This document shows, piece by piece, positions 47,816-59,825 of a stretch of DNA of 64,000 bases. Within the stretch, counting starts at the first letter, position 1, and every line of letters begins with the position of its first letter. Origin of the DNA: Delphinapterus leucas (taxonomy: Eukaryota > Chordata > Mammalia > Artiodactyla > Monodontidae). A model generated the notes under the pieces. The model saw only the letters and a list, made by a program, of their open reading frames with translations, searched no databases and was not told the DNA's origin. A program made the position numbers and the translations under genes. The stretch covers positions 6,985,524-7,049,523 of the forward strand of contig NW_022098037.1 of NCBI RefSeq assembly GCF_002288925.2. Reading direction: 5' to 3'.

Positions 47816-49855
47816 GAGTCTTCCAAGTACCAGAAAACCGTGTGCATCGTATTTGCTGAATATACATTTTTTATTAAAAAATGAGGTTCTTCACAAGAGA
47901 CAGCAAAATTGAATCGAAAATACCAGAAGCAAATTCTCCTCCCCAAAGAGTTGGAGCATACTTGAAAGGGGTCTACTTCACTTTCCCAATATCCTTGGCT
48001 GAAGGCAACGCCATTTCCCATTCCACAGGTAAACACGCTTTGTGGAAATAGGAATACTAAGAATTGACTCTGGGAAGGAGGTAGGCTCTCTGGTGAAGAA
48101 GCAGCTCTGGGAGAAGGGAGCCTCCTGACGGATCCTCACGGCGGTCCTACTAACTACCACCAAGCCACTGGCACCTCCCTGGGACTATTTCCAAATCTGT
48201 AGAATGATTCATTTGAACTCAATTAGCACTTTCGCAAAGTGTTCCCTGAAATATTAGCCCTACAAGAAATTCATATATAACGTGGTTCTTGTTGTCAAAT
48301 GTTATCGGGAAATTGCATTTCCCCTTGGGAGACACACAATCCATATTAAAGGATCTGAGAAGACCAGCAGGAAAGAACCTGCTTATCTAATATTTAATTA
48401 ATGTTTATTTAACCCAGTGTCTCCTAACCCATTTTGGTTTCACATAATAACTGCTAATATCTCTCAGAGCTAATACCCACACTTAGGTTAAAAAACAATT
48501 GGCTACATACTTTCTAAAGATCCTTCCTAACATTCTCTAAGTCTCAGAAATAATAATGTAACTTGACTATAAACTGTCTTTCAGTGAATTAAATGTGGAA
48601 GCATAGTTTCAAAATTTTGAGATTTCTTTGTCAGAAGTTTCCAGGGTGTTAAGATGACTTACCCAGGTTTAGCCGTTCATGCTGCCCTGTGAGTTTCCTG
48701 AAGGGGACAATAGGGGGCACTAGTGGACTGCAGTAACAGCCACCCCATCCATAAATAGCAAGAAGGAGCAACCATAGTTGTAGCAACCAGAGCTGTTCCT
48801 TTTCCAGCCGAATGGAAAGCTACTGAGAGCCAACTCTTCTCCCTTTTGGGTCTCTCTCCCTCTCTTTCCTTTGGAGAAAAAATTGGGAATGAATTAGGAT
48901 AGCTAACACTGTACGTTTGCCCTTTACCTTTATACACAGAAAATCATATAAATCAACTCTTTTCAACTGCTTGTGGTTGGTTGTGTTCACTTTGGGGCAA
49001 CTACATTTGACAGTGGAATTTCTTATTGGAGTAAATGTAGTCTGTGAGTTGAAAAAGTAATTCTTCTTTCCTTCACCAATTCTCTCATTTTATATAAGTT
49101 TAAAAACAATTGTACAAGTGAAGAAAAGAACAAACTTCATTAGGATATAACAAGTTTTTTTCAATTAATATTTCTTTTTCTCTAAACTTTGGGTGTAAGA
49201 CTTACACAGTAGACCTTTTTAACGATGTGGCAGGCTGTAAGAGGCTTGGAGGCAAAAGGGATGTACATAACTTTTAACTTTTTCTCACTTATCCCCTCTT
49301 TGTCATTTTCCTGTGAAGTAGGACAAAGCAGGCAGGCCTCCCTGTCCAGGTCAAACACAAGGGATTGGAGTGGCCGTTTCTAAGTTGATATTGTCATGTT
49401 TCCCTATAACTTCCCTCATTGTTAACTACACCCTCGTGCCCATGCTGCCCCTACACAGAACCCGCCGCTTAGGAAAGAAACTTTCCATAGGCTTACACAA
49501 TTTTTTCCTCAAGAGAAAGTGTAAATAAGATTCAGGAGTGTAGCCCACAGAAACTAACAGAGGATAGAGAAATCACTTTCCATCGATAGAAATTCTCTAC
49601 ATTCCGGCTCAGAGGAACTCGGAGCTTGGAGACTCTTCAGCTTTCACCTGATTTCATCCTTTGGTTGTGTGCACGAGGGGACCAGAATGCCCAGGCCCTG
49701 CAGGGAGGTGTGCCAGCCTGGCCACTGCCCGAGCTTCCTCCCATTCCCTTGTGCTGGACCCCAAGCCCTGAGGTTCCAGGCAAGGTGCACAAGCAAAAGC
49801 CACATCCCTCCCTGATTCTACACACTGCGTGGAGCATCTTATTTTTGACCATCCC
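47816..49855. other. Intergenic, nothing recognised
   Basis: About 2 kb without an assigned repeat or gene; short frames only. Confidence 0.5.
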
Positions 49856-49858
49856 GTT

Positions 49859-50214
49859 CTTTTTTTTAATATAAATTTATTTATTTATTTTTGGCTGCGT
49901 TGGCTCTTCGTTGCTGTGCGCGGGCTTTCTCTAGTTGCGGCGAGCGGGGGCTACTCTTTCGTTGCGGCGTGCAGTCTTCTCATTGTGGTGGCTTCCCTTG
50001 TTGCAGAGCACGGGCTCTAGGCGCACGGGCTTCAGTAGTTGTAGCATGCGGGCTCAGTAGCTGCGGCACGTGGGCTCTAGAGCGCAGGCTCAGTAGTTGT
50101 GGCGCATGGGCTTAGTTGCTCCGCGGCATGTGGGATCTTCCCGGACCAAGGCTCGAACCCATGTCACCTGCATTGGCAGGCGGATTCTTAACCACTGAGC
50201 CACCAGGGAAGCCC
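49859..50214 (-). mobile_element. CHR SINE, long form
   Basis: TTTATTTATTTATTTTTGGC tail side to CCACCAGGGAAGCCC. Target copies are weak (ACCATCCCGTTCTT and ACCATTACTTTC). Confidence 0.94.
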
Positions 50215-50404
50215 TATACCATTACTTTCTGTTCTCAATTCCTGTTTTCTGCTACAAGGACATTCAATCCATATCCTCTACGTGTGAAAGATTTTTTCCT
50301 ATACTTGCTTCAAATTTGCACAGATAACTATATTCCACAACCACATTTGTGCCTGCCTTTCACAATCATTATAGCAAGCAAGCTTTTCCTAGTGTCTAAC
50401 TTAA

Positions 50405-50442
50405 CCCCGCCGCCCCCCCCCCCCCCCCCACCCCCGCCCCCA
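50405..50442. repeat. Poly-C tract
   Basis: A 38-base tract that is all C except for a few G and A; on the - strand it is a G run long enough for a G-quadruplex. Confidence 0.97.
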
Positions 50443-51000
50443 GATGCAATGGGAGCCACCTGCCCTGCCCTCAGGGAACATGGAAAATGGCTACAACATT
50501 CCAGTGAGCAGCAGCTCCCCCAGTCCTGGTTCCAAGTTGCTTCTGTTAAAAGAATTGTCAATTCAAAACACATGCACTGTCATGAAGCCTCACTCCCATC
50601 CCAGACGCTCAACTCTGGGCCCCTTTTAGGGTGAGCCTGAAATATCACTCAGAATCAGGGCTTTTTGTCCAGACTGCAACCAGGATGGGGATGGATCAAG
50701 GCTTTTCTTCCACCCCCATGCCTGAGGTGAGCCCTGATCGGATCCCCTTTTTCAAAGTATAGTCTAGGGCTAACATTTTATGGGATCAAATACACGGCCT
50801 ATTCACATTTGAGCTGTCGCCGACCAGAAAACAAAATTTCTTACATGGGGAATTTGGGCACCCTTTTTGATTATTTGCGAACAGAAAAATCTAGCCTGGG
50901 AATCCCTTTGCAAAAAATGTATGTGCATCAGGCATCTAGAAAAGAGGATGCATAGCAGTACAACAACTTGCATTTAGGAGCAAGTGAAGGTTTTCAGAAA
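50443..51000. other. Intergenic, nothing recognised
   Basis: No known repeat or gene. Confidence 0.5.
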
Positions 51001-51004
51001 ATGT

Positions 51005-51230
51005 ATGGAATTTGGAAGTGAAAAACCTGCATGTGAATCCTATCACAGACCCTTACTAGCTATGTGATTTGGGGCATGTTAACCTAACCTCTCTAACCTT
51101 GCATTCTCTTCTCTGTGGAATGAAAGTCATTATACGTAACTCATACATACATAATGCACAGTTCATACATAACTGTTGAAAAGGTTCCTGCAAAGTAATC
51201 CATAAAATTTTTAAAGATATTATTATTAAC
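51005..51230 (+). mobile_element. MIR SINE
   Basis: CCCTTACTAGCTATGTGATTT, GGGGCATGTTAACCTAACCT and CTCTGTGGAATGAAAGTCAT match MIR. Confidence 0.8.
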
Positions 51231-51299
51231 ATATTGGTATTGCTGCTGCACTAAAAAAGCCTACCTCTGATTTGAGAGAACAACCTTCAATCTTACTCC

Positions 51300-51500
51300 C
51301 TTAGGGCACACTTTTATTCTGGGTGTTTACCCTATGTCAGGCCTTACACGTTTTAAGCTTCACATATATTATTAGCTCATTCCTAACAACAATCCAAGAA
51401 GGTAGATGCTGTCTTTAGCATCTACCTTTTATAGTTGAGGCCAAGAAGTGAAGCAATATACCGTGGCTATCAGCTAATAAGTGATTGAACTTAGGCAGTG
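51300..51500 (-). mobile_element. MIR relic
   Basis: GTTTACCCTATGTCAGGCC, ATAGTTGAGGCCAAGAAGTG and TATCAGCTAATAAGTG match reverse MIR. Confidence 0.72.
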
Positions 51501-52565
51501 TATTTCCAGAATCCATCCTCCTGAGCACCGTATCAGTAAAGACTCACTTTGGAATATGTAATAGAGACTCAAAATAACACTGATTTAAATTAAATAGAGG
51601 TGTACTTCCATTTTATGTAAAAGCACAGAGGTTGGTAGTTCAGGACTAAAGCAGAGGCTCTGTGCCATACAGTGCTCAGGGTCCCAGAACTCCTAACATG
51701 TTGTCTCATTCCCAACATCTAAAACAGATGCTAGAGCCTCAGTTGTTACCTCTGCTTTCCAAGCAGCAGGATGGAGGAAGGCGTAGGATAGAACAGGGAT
51801 AAAACACGTGCCAGTTGTTTATTGTGGACTGTTCCTGGGTGTGGCCATATGACATTTCTGCTTACAACCCATTGATCATAATAGCAAGAGGGCTAGGAAA
51901 TATCATCATTATTCTGGATGTTTTTGTGACCCGTTGAAACTGGAGTGTTTGATTACTGAAAGAAGGGGAGAGGCAGTCAAGGGCTAGTGGACGTATGGAA
52001 GAGGAGTGGGAGATGGAGCTGGAGAGGTGGGCAGGGGCTGGGTGATGAGAACTTACCAAGATCCTACAATTCACCCCTCTAATCTTTGGGTTCATCTCCC
52101 ATTTTAGCAGGTGCCAAGGGAAGGCAAGGATGTCCCTTGAAAACCACCAGTTATGGCCATTGACTGGACCTCTGAAGCCTTGTAATAGGCATTCCCAGAA
52201 TACAATGCAAGTGTTCACCTTGGTGGTGGACTTGAGGCTGGTTCCTGTATGAGACCCATTAACTCATTAGGTTAAAACGGTGGCTTCTGATTCATGTCTC
52301 CAAAGAGTCCAGAAGGAGGAGGTGGGCTGGGAGGACACCAGGACAGACTATAGGCACTGAGTGGCCTTTGGCTGGCTTCTCTGATCCTCCAGAGAGAACC
52401 TAGATGCCACATGCTGGAAAGTGACTTCATGGTTTCTGAAGACATTTCCCATATGCTGTTTCTCCGGGAACACATAATGAGACGGTGGTAGGGTGTGTCT
52501 GCTCCTTATTTTGCCAATGAGGAAAGGAAGTCAGAGTCTCCCTGCGATATTCAGTAGGATGAGGT
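51501..52565. other. Intergenic, nothing recognised
   Basis: No known repeat or gene. Confidence 0.5.
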
Positions 52566-52569
52566 GAGA

Positions 52570-52645
52570 TCTTAGAATCTGTTTTTTTCACAAGAGTGCC
52601 AGGTGATTCTTAGGTTCAAGTAAATCTGAGAAACATCACACTCAG
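52570..52645 (+). mobile_element. MER5A-like 3' fragment
   Basis: CAGGTGATTCTTAGGTTCAAG and TCTGAGAAACATCAC match the MER5A end. Confidence 0.55.
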
Positions 52646-52734
52646 GGTGCTGAGTGATACTGGAGGGTCACGTCTCGGGAGGGTGGCAGATGAATCAGGA
52701 GACCATAAACTCCACGATTACTTTCAGGTGTGTC

Positions 52735-52812
52735 TTTCATCATTACTGCTGCATCTTTAGCTGGCACATTGTAGGTACTCAATAAATATTTGATGAAAGG
52801 ATGAATGAAGAC
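52735..52812 (+). mobile_element. L2 3' end
   Basis: GCTGGCACATTGTAGGTACTC, AATAAATATTTGATGAAAGG match the L2 terminus. Confidence 0.85.
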
Positions 52813-52894
52813 AAGGTTAGGTATGGAGACTTCTTGCATACTACTTCCCCCCAGTGTCCTGGAGTAATCCTAGGATAAGCTCACATTTTTACAT

Positions 52895-53040
52895 GCTTAG
52901 TGCTGACAAGGCAGGAAATACACACTATTGAAACCTCCATTTAGAGACAGTAACCGAAGTTAAATGACTTGCCCAAGGTTACACAGATAGTAAGTACTAG
53001 AACTAGCATTCAGACTCAGGCTCGTACATATCATACTCTC
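52895..53040 (-). mobile_element. MIR relic
   Basis: AATGACTTGCCCAAGGTTAC, ACAGATAGTAAGTACTAGAAC match reverse MIR. Confidence 0.8.
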
Positions 53041-54885
53041 TTGTTTCTCTCATAGAGAATAACTATTCCATGTCAGTAGATTTGCCGTAGCTCAGACCAT
53101 TTCCCACGAAACAGAAAAAGTCTATTCTGTAGATATTTAATGTAACAGTTAACCTAATACACAGATGTGCATCCTGTCACTCGACACCAATGTTATAGAA
53201 AAGTTCCACTCAGCTTCATAGCCTATTTGCTCATGTTGAAGTGCCAAACTAGATTGCTGGAGAGGAACGTATATTGACCTTGAATGTTTACTTTACTCAT
53301 GAACACACATCTGTTTTTGTTAATGGGGATGAGGGCAATCAGAGTGAGCTCTCAGAAGCAGACATTCTTGACGTGGAATTCTCTCCCAGTCTGTGAAGTT
53401 TTATCATCCCTCAGGCTAGAGAGCAGGTTGTCAGTTTAGACAGTGGCCTGTTGAACCCAGAAGCTTCTGGACTCTTCTGTTCTTTCAAAAGAGGCCTTGT
53501 TTCTTCAGGGCCCTTAGCTGAAGTTGAATCTTAAAGGAGATGTGAGATTTTGTAGAGTAACTACATCAAAAGGACCCCAAGCAGACTTGGAACAGTAAAA
53601 CGGCTCTGTGGGGGTCCCATCTAAAAACTCCTCTCTTTTCCAGCAACGAATTCAAAGCACAGGAGCTGACCTTTCTGATCTGCCTTCTCAGGGTCCCTTC
53701 CCCCTCACTGCTCCTTTGCCAACTTTTGTATCCACTGCCTCAGCTCTAGCATGTGTGGGGGAGGGGAGGTTGCCCATATTGGGAATGGTTTTCATTTCCT
53801 TCCTTCACTGGCATTCCTTTATAGAAGACATAACACACAGATTGCACAGGCAAATGTTGCCTTGTAACGTGTTTGGCATTAGCAGCCTTCGTGTGTTTTC
53901 TTGCAAGTTCTCCATTTGTCTTAGATGCAGGGCAGCTGGCCCTTACACTGGCCCCTATAACACTGGCACAGGGGCTGATGGGTAGTCCGTTAGTGGGTTT
54001 TATAGGGACTTGGCTTTTTCACTCAGCTGCCTTACCTAAAAGAAGATTGGAAGACAGGACTATGCGCTCCTTAGAGGCCAGCAACGTGACTGGGTTTGGG
54101 ATCCACCCCACCACCCCGACTGACGAGAACAGTTGACTGACTGAAGCTATATCCCCTGACATTTGGTAGAAAGTGCAGCTTTTTCAAAGAGCAGCGTATG
54201 AAAAAACAGTGGAGCTGGGAGGTGTGAATACAGAGGGTCTTGGTAGTAAGTCTGTTCATGAAGCAGTATTCATAGTCTGATTTTGTATTTCTTTTCTAAC
54301 TCAGTAAAAATGTGATTTTTTTTTGGTTACAGAAGAAATATGATGACTTATGGTTCAATAATTCCATGTGTGATTTCTTAGACTCTTGACATTTATATCA
54401 CGCTCCGAATAGTTACACTGCTTGTCTTCTGAGACATCTGCTCATTCCACTGGGAAAAGCATTTTGCAGTACATGTAACCTCTGGTCATCCCAGCCACCT
54501 CCCTTCCCCTCCCCTCCCCCACATGCCACATTTAAGCTTTCTCAAATGATAACTTTGCCAAATCAAGGGAACTAGAGGTCTGCATCTTGCCTTCCTGTGG
54601 TGCTGACAGAACATGATATTGGGCAAACAACAGGTGGTTAAAAATTTGAGCAGGAGGGGCCCTGCACCGACTCTAATGCCCTCGAGGTAGATGGACCTGA
54701 ATAAGACATGTCTAAGTGTGAGAACTGGACACTACTTCAAGGCCGTGGGAACCCAGATGGACTTATCTAAGAGAGGGAAAGGAAACTGGGAAAGATATCT
54801 GGTATCAAGCTTCCGGCCAATTTAGTCCTGTGGGGCACTCAGGCTGGATTTAATTCAATATAGAAAAATAAGGAAATACTATCAT
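53041..54885. other. Intergenic, nothing recognised
   Basis: About 1.85 kb without CHR elements or any assigned repeat; no gene found. Confidence 0.5.
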
Positions 54886-55409
54886 ATACACTCTGAGTGT
54901 TATGTAAGAATTTTTAACTGTTAACAATATTTGAAAGAAAAAGTCAACCTCAATTTGCAAAGAAACTAGAATTTAAATGAGATTTTCCCGTTAGATTAGT
55001 AAAGATGCTTTTAAAAGCTCACACTCGGTGGTGAGTAAGGGTGCAGTGAAATGAGAACACTCACATACTTTCATTAGATATATAAATTGGTGCAATCCTT
55101 TTGTCTCATAATTTGGTAATTATTAAGAGGTTTAAATTTTGACCCAGTAATTCTTCTTCCACCAATTGATTATAATTAAATAATCAGAGACGTGGATAAA
55201 TATTTATACACAAAGATATTCACGGTAGTGTTGTTTATAGTTGTAGTAAATGTGATGTAACACATTAGGTAGCAATGCGATTCTAACAATAAGAAAATGG
55301 TTAAATAAATGATGGCACATCCTTATGATTTAATATTGAGGTAGTCATTTAGACTTTAAAAAAAAGATCATGGCTCCCTCCCAGATGAAACTAGATGTGG
55401 ATGAGTATA

Positions 55410-55815
55410 TAAGCCAGCTCTTGCTGCATATCAAACTGCCCCAAAATTTAGTGGCTTAAGACAACACTCGAAATCTGTGGATTGGCTAAACAGTTCTGGT
55501 CTGGGCTGGCTGGAGCTGGATGGTTGAGAATGGCCTTGCTTACATATCTGGGATGGCTGTAATAGCTGGGACAGCATGGTCTCTCTCTCCACATGGTCTT
55601 TCATCCTCTAGGTCAATCTCAGGCTGTTCTAAAAGCACTAGGAGAGATCAAGCCCTAATGCACAAGCATATTTTAAGCCTCTGCTCATGTTACATTTGCT
55701 AACGTGCTATTAGCTAAAGTAAGTCACATGGCTAAGCCCAGAGTCAAGGGGTGGAGAAACAGACTCAATTCTTGATTGGAGGATCTGCAAAATATTGTGG
55801 CCATTTAAAAAAAAA
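55410..55815. mobile_element. Unassigned old interspersed repeat
   Basis: AATTTAGTGGCTTAAGACAAC, TCTGTGGATTGGCTAAACAG and AAGTCACATGGCTAAGCCCA resemble a common old mammalian repeat; I cannot name the family with certainty. Confidence 0.55.
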
Positions 55816-55829
55816 TATATCACACCGTG

Positions 55830-56112
55830 AGACTTGCTTTGGCTAACAAAATGTGAAAGCCTTGGGAGCAGAAGCTTTAAGAGCCATTGCATACTACCCT
55901 ATATTCTCCTTTCCTTCCTATACAATAGCCAGATACATTTGAGATGGTAGCTGCTCCGTCTGCCTCTGTTCCAGAGTGATCAAGATGAGCAGAGTCTCCA
56001 TGTCAACCTGCATTGGACATGTGGCTTGAATAAGAAATAGACTTTTGTGATTCGAAGCCAGGCAACAAAGTTGAGGGTTTTTTTATTGCTACAAAATCTG
56101 GTCTATCCAAAC
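55830..56112 (+). mobile_element. Unassigned old repeat X, copy 1
   Basis: Shares TTGCTTTGGCTAACAAAATG and a CATTGGACATGTGGCTTGAA...CCAAACTAATATG end with the copy at 56420. Confidence 0.5.
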
Positions 56113-56419
56113 TAATATGAAAATTGGGCAGGCATTAAAGTGACATTTCAAAAGAATGATTATTTATATGGGAAAGAGTTCATTATATATTATAATTCTA
56201 TATAAACCAGCAGCCTATAAAGCTGGTATATATTATGTAATCCTAAATTTGTCAAAACAAGCAAGCACACAGACATATATCCTGGAAGGAAATATATCAG
56301 AATGTTAACAGTGAGATTACAGGTAATTTTGATTTTCTTCTTTCCTCTCTACATTTTCTAAATTATCTATAATGAGTTTATATTATCATGGTGGAATATA
56401 TTATTCTTTCCAATCACTA

Positions 56420-57725
56420 CCCACCCCTCCCTGTCCATTGTCAGGTGATCCACTGTGCCTCCTATGGGAGGATTTTATGTCCTCACCTCATTTGATTTGG
56501 TTTTGGTCATGTGACATGCTTTGGCCAATGAAATGTGAGTAAATATGGCATTTACCATGTTGCAGCAGAAGGTCTATGACTCATCTTGAGTTTTGGCCAG
56601 TTCTCTTGCTCTTTCCCAGACATGTCCTATGTAGAGGCTGGGTCCTGAAATCAGAAGACAGAACAAGCCCAGGGTATAAGGTAATAGAAAATATATATCT
56701 TCTCTGCTCCCAGCTCCTATCTCAGAGCTCCTAAAACCCTTGTAATTCCCTTAGTGATAAAAGCACTAGGAGTATCTTTTGTTCTAATATTTGGTCTTTG
56801 ACCCAGGTTCCTGACACTGAGCTCCTAAATTCCTTGGAATTTCCTGGGTAATAGCAATGTATTACCTCTAATGAGGTGACTCTTGGTGGGGGGGCTGATC
56901 ACCAGAAAGACCAAGCCATGATTAGAAGCTTGGGATTTTCAACCCTCCCCTCCACTCTCCAGAGAAGCGAGAGGAGCTGGAAATGGAGTTAATCATTGAT
57001 TATGCCTATGTGATGAAGCCTCCATAAAAATCCTAAAAGTACAGGGTTTGGAGAGCTTCTGGGTTGGTGAACACGTGGAGGTGCTGGGACAGTGGCCAGA
57101 GAGGGCGGTGAAGCTCCGAGCCCCTTCCCCATACCTTGCCCTATGCATCTCTTCCATCTGGATGTTTATATGTATCCTTTATCATATCCTTTTAGAATAA
57201 ACTGGTAAACAGTAAGGGAGCTGCTTTCCTGAGTTCTGTGAGTTGCTCTAGCACATTAATTGAGCCCGAGGAGGGGGTGGAGGGAATACCTGATCTATGG
57301 ATGATTGGTCAGCAGCACAGGTGACAACCCGGACTTTTGACTGGCATCCGAAGTGGTGGGGGGAAGGGGTTGTTTTGCGGGACTGAGCCCTTAGCCTATA
57401 GGATCTGACACTATTTCCAGGAAGACAGAGTCAGAATTGAGTTGAACTGTGGGACATCCAGCTGGTGTTGTAGAACCAGTGGTGCAGGAACAGCCCGACC
57501 CTCACATCTGGTGTCAAAAGTGTTGTGAGTGTGGCTGTGGTATGATAGTAAAGGGGAGACACACAAGAGGAAGAGTGAGCTTTTCCTACAGGGCCTGGTG
57601 AAAGCCACAGCCCACCTCAGCCTCCAGATAGCATGAGGAAGAGATAAACCACTGTTGTAATAAGTCGCTGAGACTGAGGTGCAGGGTTTGTTAACAGAGC
57701 AAACCTTACAAGAAAATTCCTTGTT
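56420..57725 (+). mobile_element. Unassigned old repeat X, copy 2, split by an LTR
   Basis: The left part has ATGCTTTGGCCAATGAAATG (56515). The right part has GAGATAAACCACTGTTGTAA and TAAGTCGCTGAGACTGAGG (57640). The two ends belong to one element when the LTR-like block between them is removed. Confidence 0.5.
56690..57610 (+). mobile_element. Solo LTR-like element (old endogenous retrovirus)
   Basis: Contains GTGATGAAGCCTCCATAAAA, CCATACCTTGCCCTATGCAT, a polyadenylation word in TTAGAATAAACTGGTAAAC, GACAACCCGGACTTTTGACTGG and CGGGACTGAGCCCTTAGCC. The word order recalls an old mammalian LTR of the ERVL or a related group; subfamily not fixed. No retroviral genes are present. Confidence 0.55.
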
Positions 57726-59145
57726 CTACTTTAAAAGACATACCTAAAAATATGGCCACCTGTGACTCTTAAGCCACCCAATTCTAAGTCCTGCCCATAA
57801 AGGATACTGCTGTCTTCTTATTCCCACACCAGACTTTCTTCCTCCCTCCCTTTCAATTACAAGGTGGAATATTACAAAAGCAGGTTGTCCCGAAGTAAAC
57901 TAGTTCACAGATTCAAAGGCTACCCCAGTCCTCTTATGACGGCTATATCCCCATTTTCTGGGGATGTAACTAGGCTTGTCATATCTTTGGACCTGAGGAC
58001 AGGTAAAAAGGGAGCTCATCTCTTCCTCAGTAAGAAGTACTTTAGCCCTGGTACAGAGTATGGCATGATTCACAAATCACCAACCAGCACTGAATCCTCA
58101 TCATTCCAAATTAAAATAGAATTGTTTCATCCAAAACCTGGCCGGGGATGTCCGTAAGCCACATATAGAGGGGTTGATCATTTACACACAATATACTCAT
58201 TTATTCAAAGAAAGTGTGGCTTTCTCAGCTTTCTATAAATGATATAATCTTCCTTATGAGCCCAGCCTGCTGAGTCACAAGAAAACTCATGTTTAAGTAT
58301 CTCAGTATCCCCTCCCTGTCTTCTCCAGAATGCCTGGAAGTAACAAGGGTTTGCTTATTGTGTCGCTGTGGAGGTGGGCATGTGAAAACTCGGATCCCAT
58401 GCTGCTCCTTGCATCTTCACTGTCTTTGAAGAATGATTTCCCTATGTACCTAGTCACTCTTCCCTCTGCTAGCACCTTCTGCAGACAGCTGGGGATAGAA
58501 TACTCCAGGTCTGCTGTTTCTCCATTCGTCAGGGCCTGGAGTCCTCCTAGTTAATTTGCCTCATCTCAGCTCTCTGGGGTTGTGTATCTCTTTGAAGAAT
58601 GGCTGGGATTTCCATTTGATTGTCAGCTCAGGTGGTCTGCCCTGCAGCCCCCACACTTTGGTCACCCTCTGCTGAGCTTGCCAGCAGCACCATCGACTAC
58701 CTTCTGTGCCTTTCACTGGACCCTGGGGGGTACTTCTTGATAATCTCCATGCCAGATGGGAACTGGGGACAGCTGGGCTTAGCCATGTCCCACGTGGCAG
58801 CCCAGATTGGTAGAGGGGGGACTCTGTTTCATTCCAATTGCTGGCCTTATGCAGAAGAGAAGGATGTGAGCTAGACTTCCGCCCTTGGCCTTGGGTGAAG
58901 GTCATGGAAGGAAGTGGGCCACAGCCCAAGGATTGGAAGTGAGGGTTCAGTGGGCTCCTCGAACTGAAGCAAGATTCGCTTCTGCTTCTCCAAGAGCCAT
59001 GCTTGGGCCATGTTTGGGAGCATATTTCCCATCTGTTTTTCATTCCCCCAGCATAGAATGTGGGAGGCCAGGATCACACAACATTCCCTTCTCATTCCCG
59101 GGATGCCGCTAAACTCCCTTCCTTGAATTTTTTGTTCCCATCCAT
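57726..59145. other. Intergenic, nothing recognised
   Basis: No known repeat or gene. A 160-codon open frame on the - strand (59043-58561) has no family resemblance. Confidence 0.5.
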
Positions 59146-59149
59146 GCCG

Positions 59150-59345
59150 AATTACTTGAATGGCTCCCAGCACACACCATGCTATTTCATACTTCTGAGT
59201 CTTTGCCCGTGCTGTGTTCTCTGCCCAGATTGCCCTTCCATCACCCACTTTTACTCAGTCCCCAAGACACTGCACAGGACTTTTTGTCCAAGATGCTCAC
59301 TTGCCCCTTGGCAATTTGTACGATGAACTTTTTCAAAGAGATCTG
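59150..59345 (+). mobile_element. L2 relic
   Basis: CTTTGCCCGTGCTGTGTTCTC, GCCCAGATTGCCCTTCCATC and CAATTTGTACGATG match L2 in sense. Confidence 0.75.
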
Positions 59346-59470
59346 TTGTGTGTGTCTTTATCACAAGAATCTAAGGTGCTGAGGGAATGACGTCTCATCT
59401 GAGGCATCTTTATTTTCCTGAGGCACAGAAAAAATTTTCAGTAAATGTTGGTTTAAAAAATTAAGCCTTT

Positions 59471-59810
59471 GGGCTTCCCTGGTGGCACAGTGGTTAAGAA
59501 TCCACCTGCCAATGCAAGGGACACGGGTTCGATCCCTGGTCTGGGAAGATCCCACATGCCGTGGTGCAACTAAGCCCGTGCACCACAACTACTGAGCCTG
59601 TGCTCTAGAGCCCGTGAGCCACAACTACTGAAGCGCGCATGCCCTAGAGCCTGTGCCCCTCAACAAGATAAGCCACCGCCATAAGAAGCCCGCGCGCTGC
59701 AACGAAAAGTAGCCCCCGCTCACCACAACTAGAGAAAGCCCGCGTGCAGCAACAAAGACCCAATGCAGCCAAAACAAACAAACAGATAAATAAATAAATT
59801 TTAAAAAATA
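59471..59810 (+). mobile_element. CHR SINE, long form
   Basis: GGGCTTCCCTGGTGGCACAG head, AAACAAACAAACAGATAAAT tail. Target copies AAAAATTAAGCCTTT (59456) and AAAAATTAAACCTTT (59811). Confidence 0.97.
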
Positions 59811-59825
59811 AAAAATTAAACCTTT

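Larger units (their letters stand above)
54890..56395 (+). mobile_element. Old LINE-1 3' end, split by other old repeats
   Basis: The first part (54890-55395) has AGAACACTCACATACTTTCAT, TTTTGACCCAGTAATTCTTC and TTAAATAAATGATGGCACATC. The second (56112-56395) has CCTGGAAGGAAATATATCAG, AATGTTAACAGTGAGATTAC and TTTTCTAAATTATCTATAATG. Between them lie two other repeats. Confidence 0.75.
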
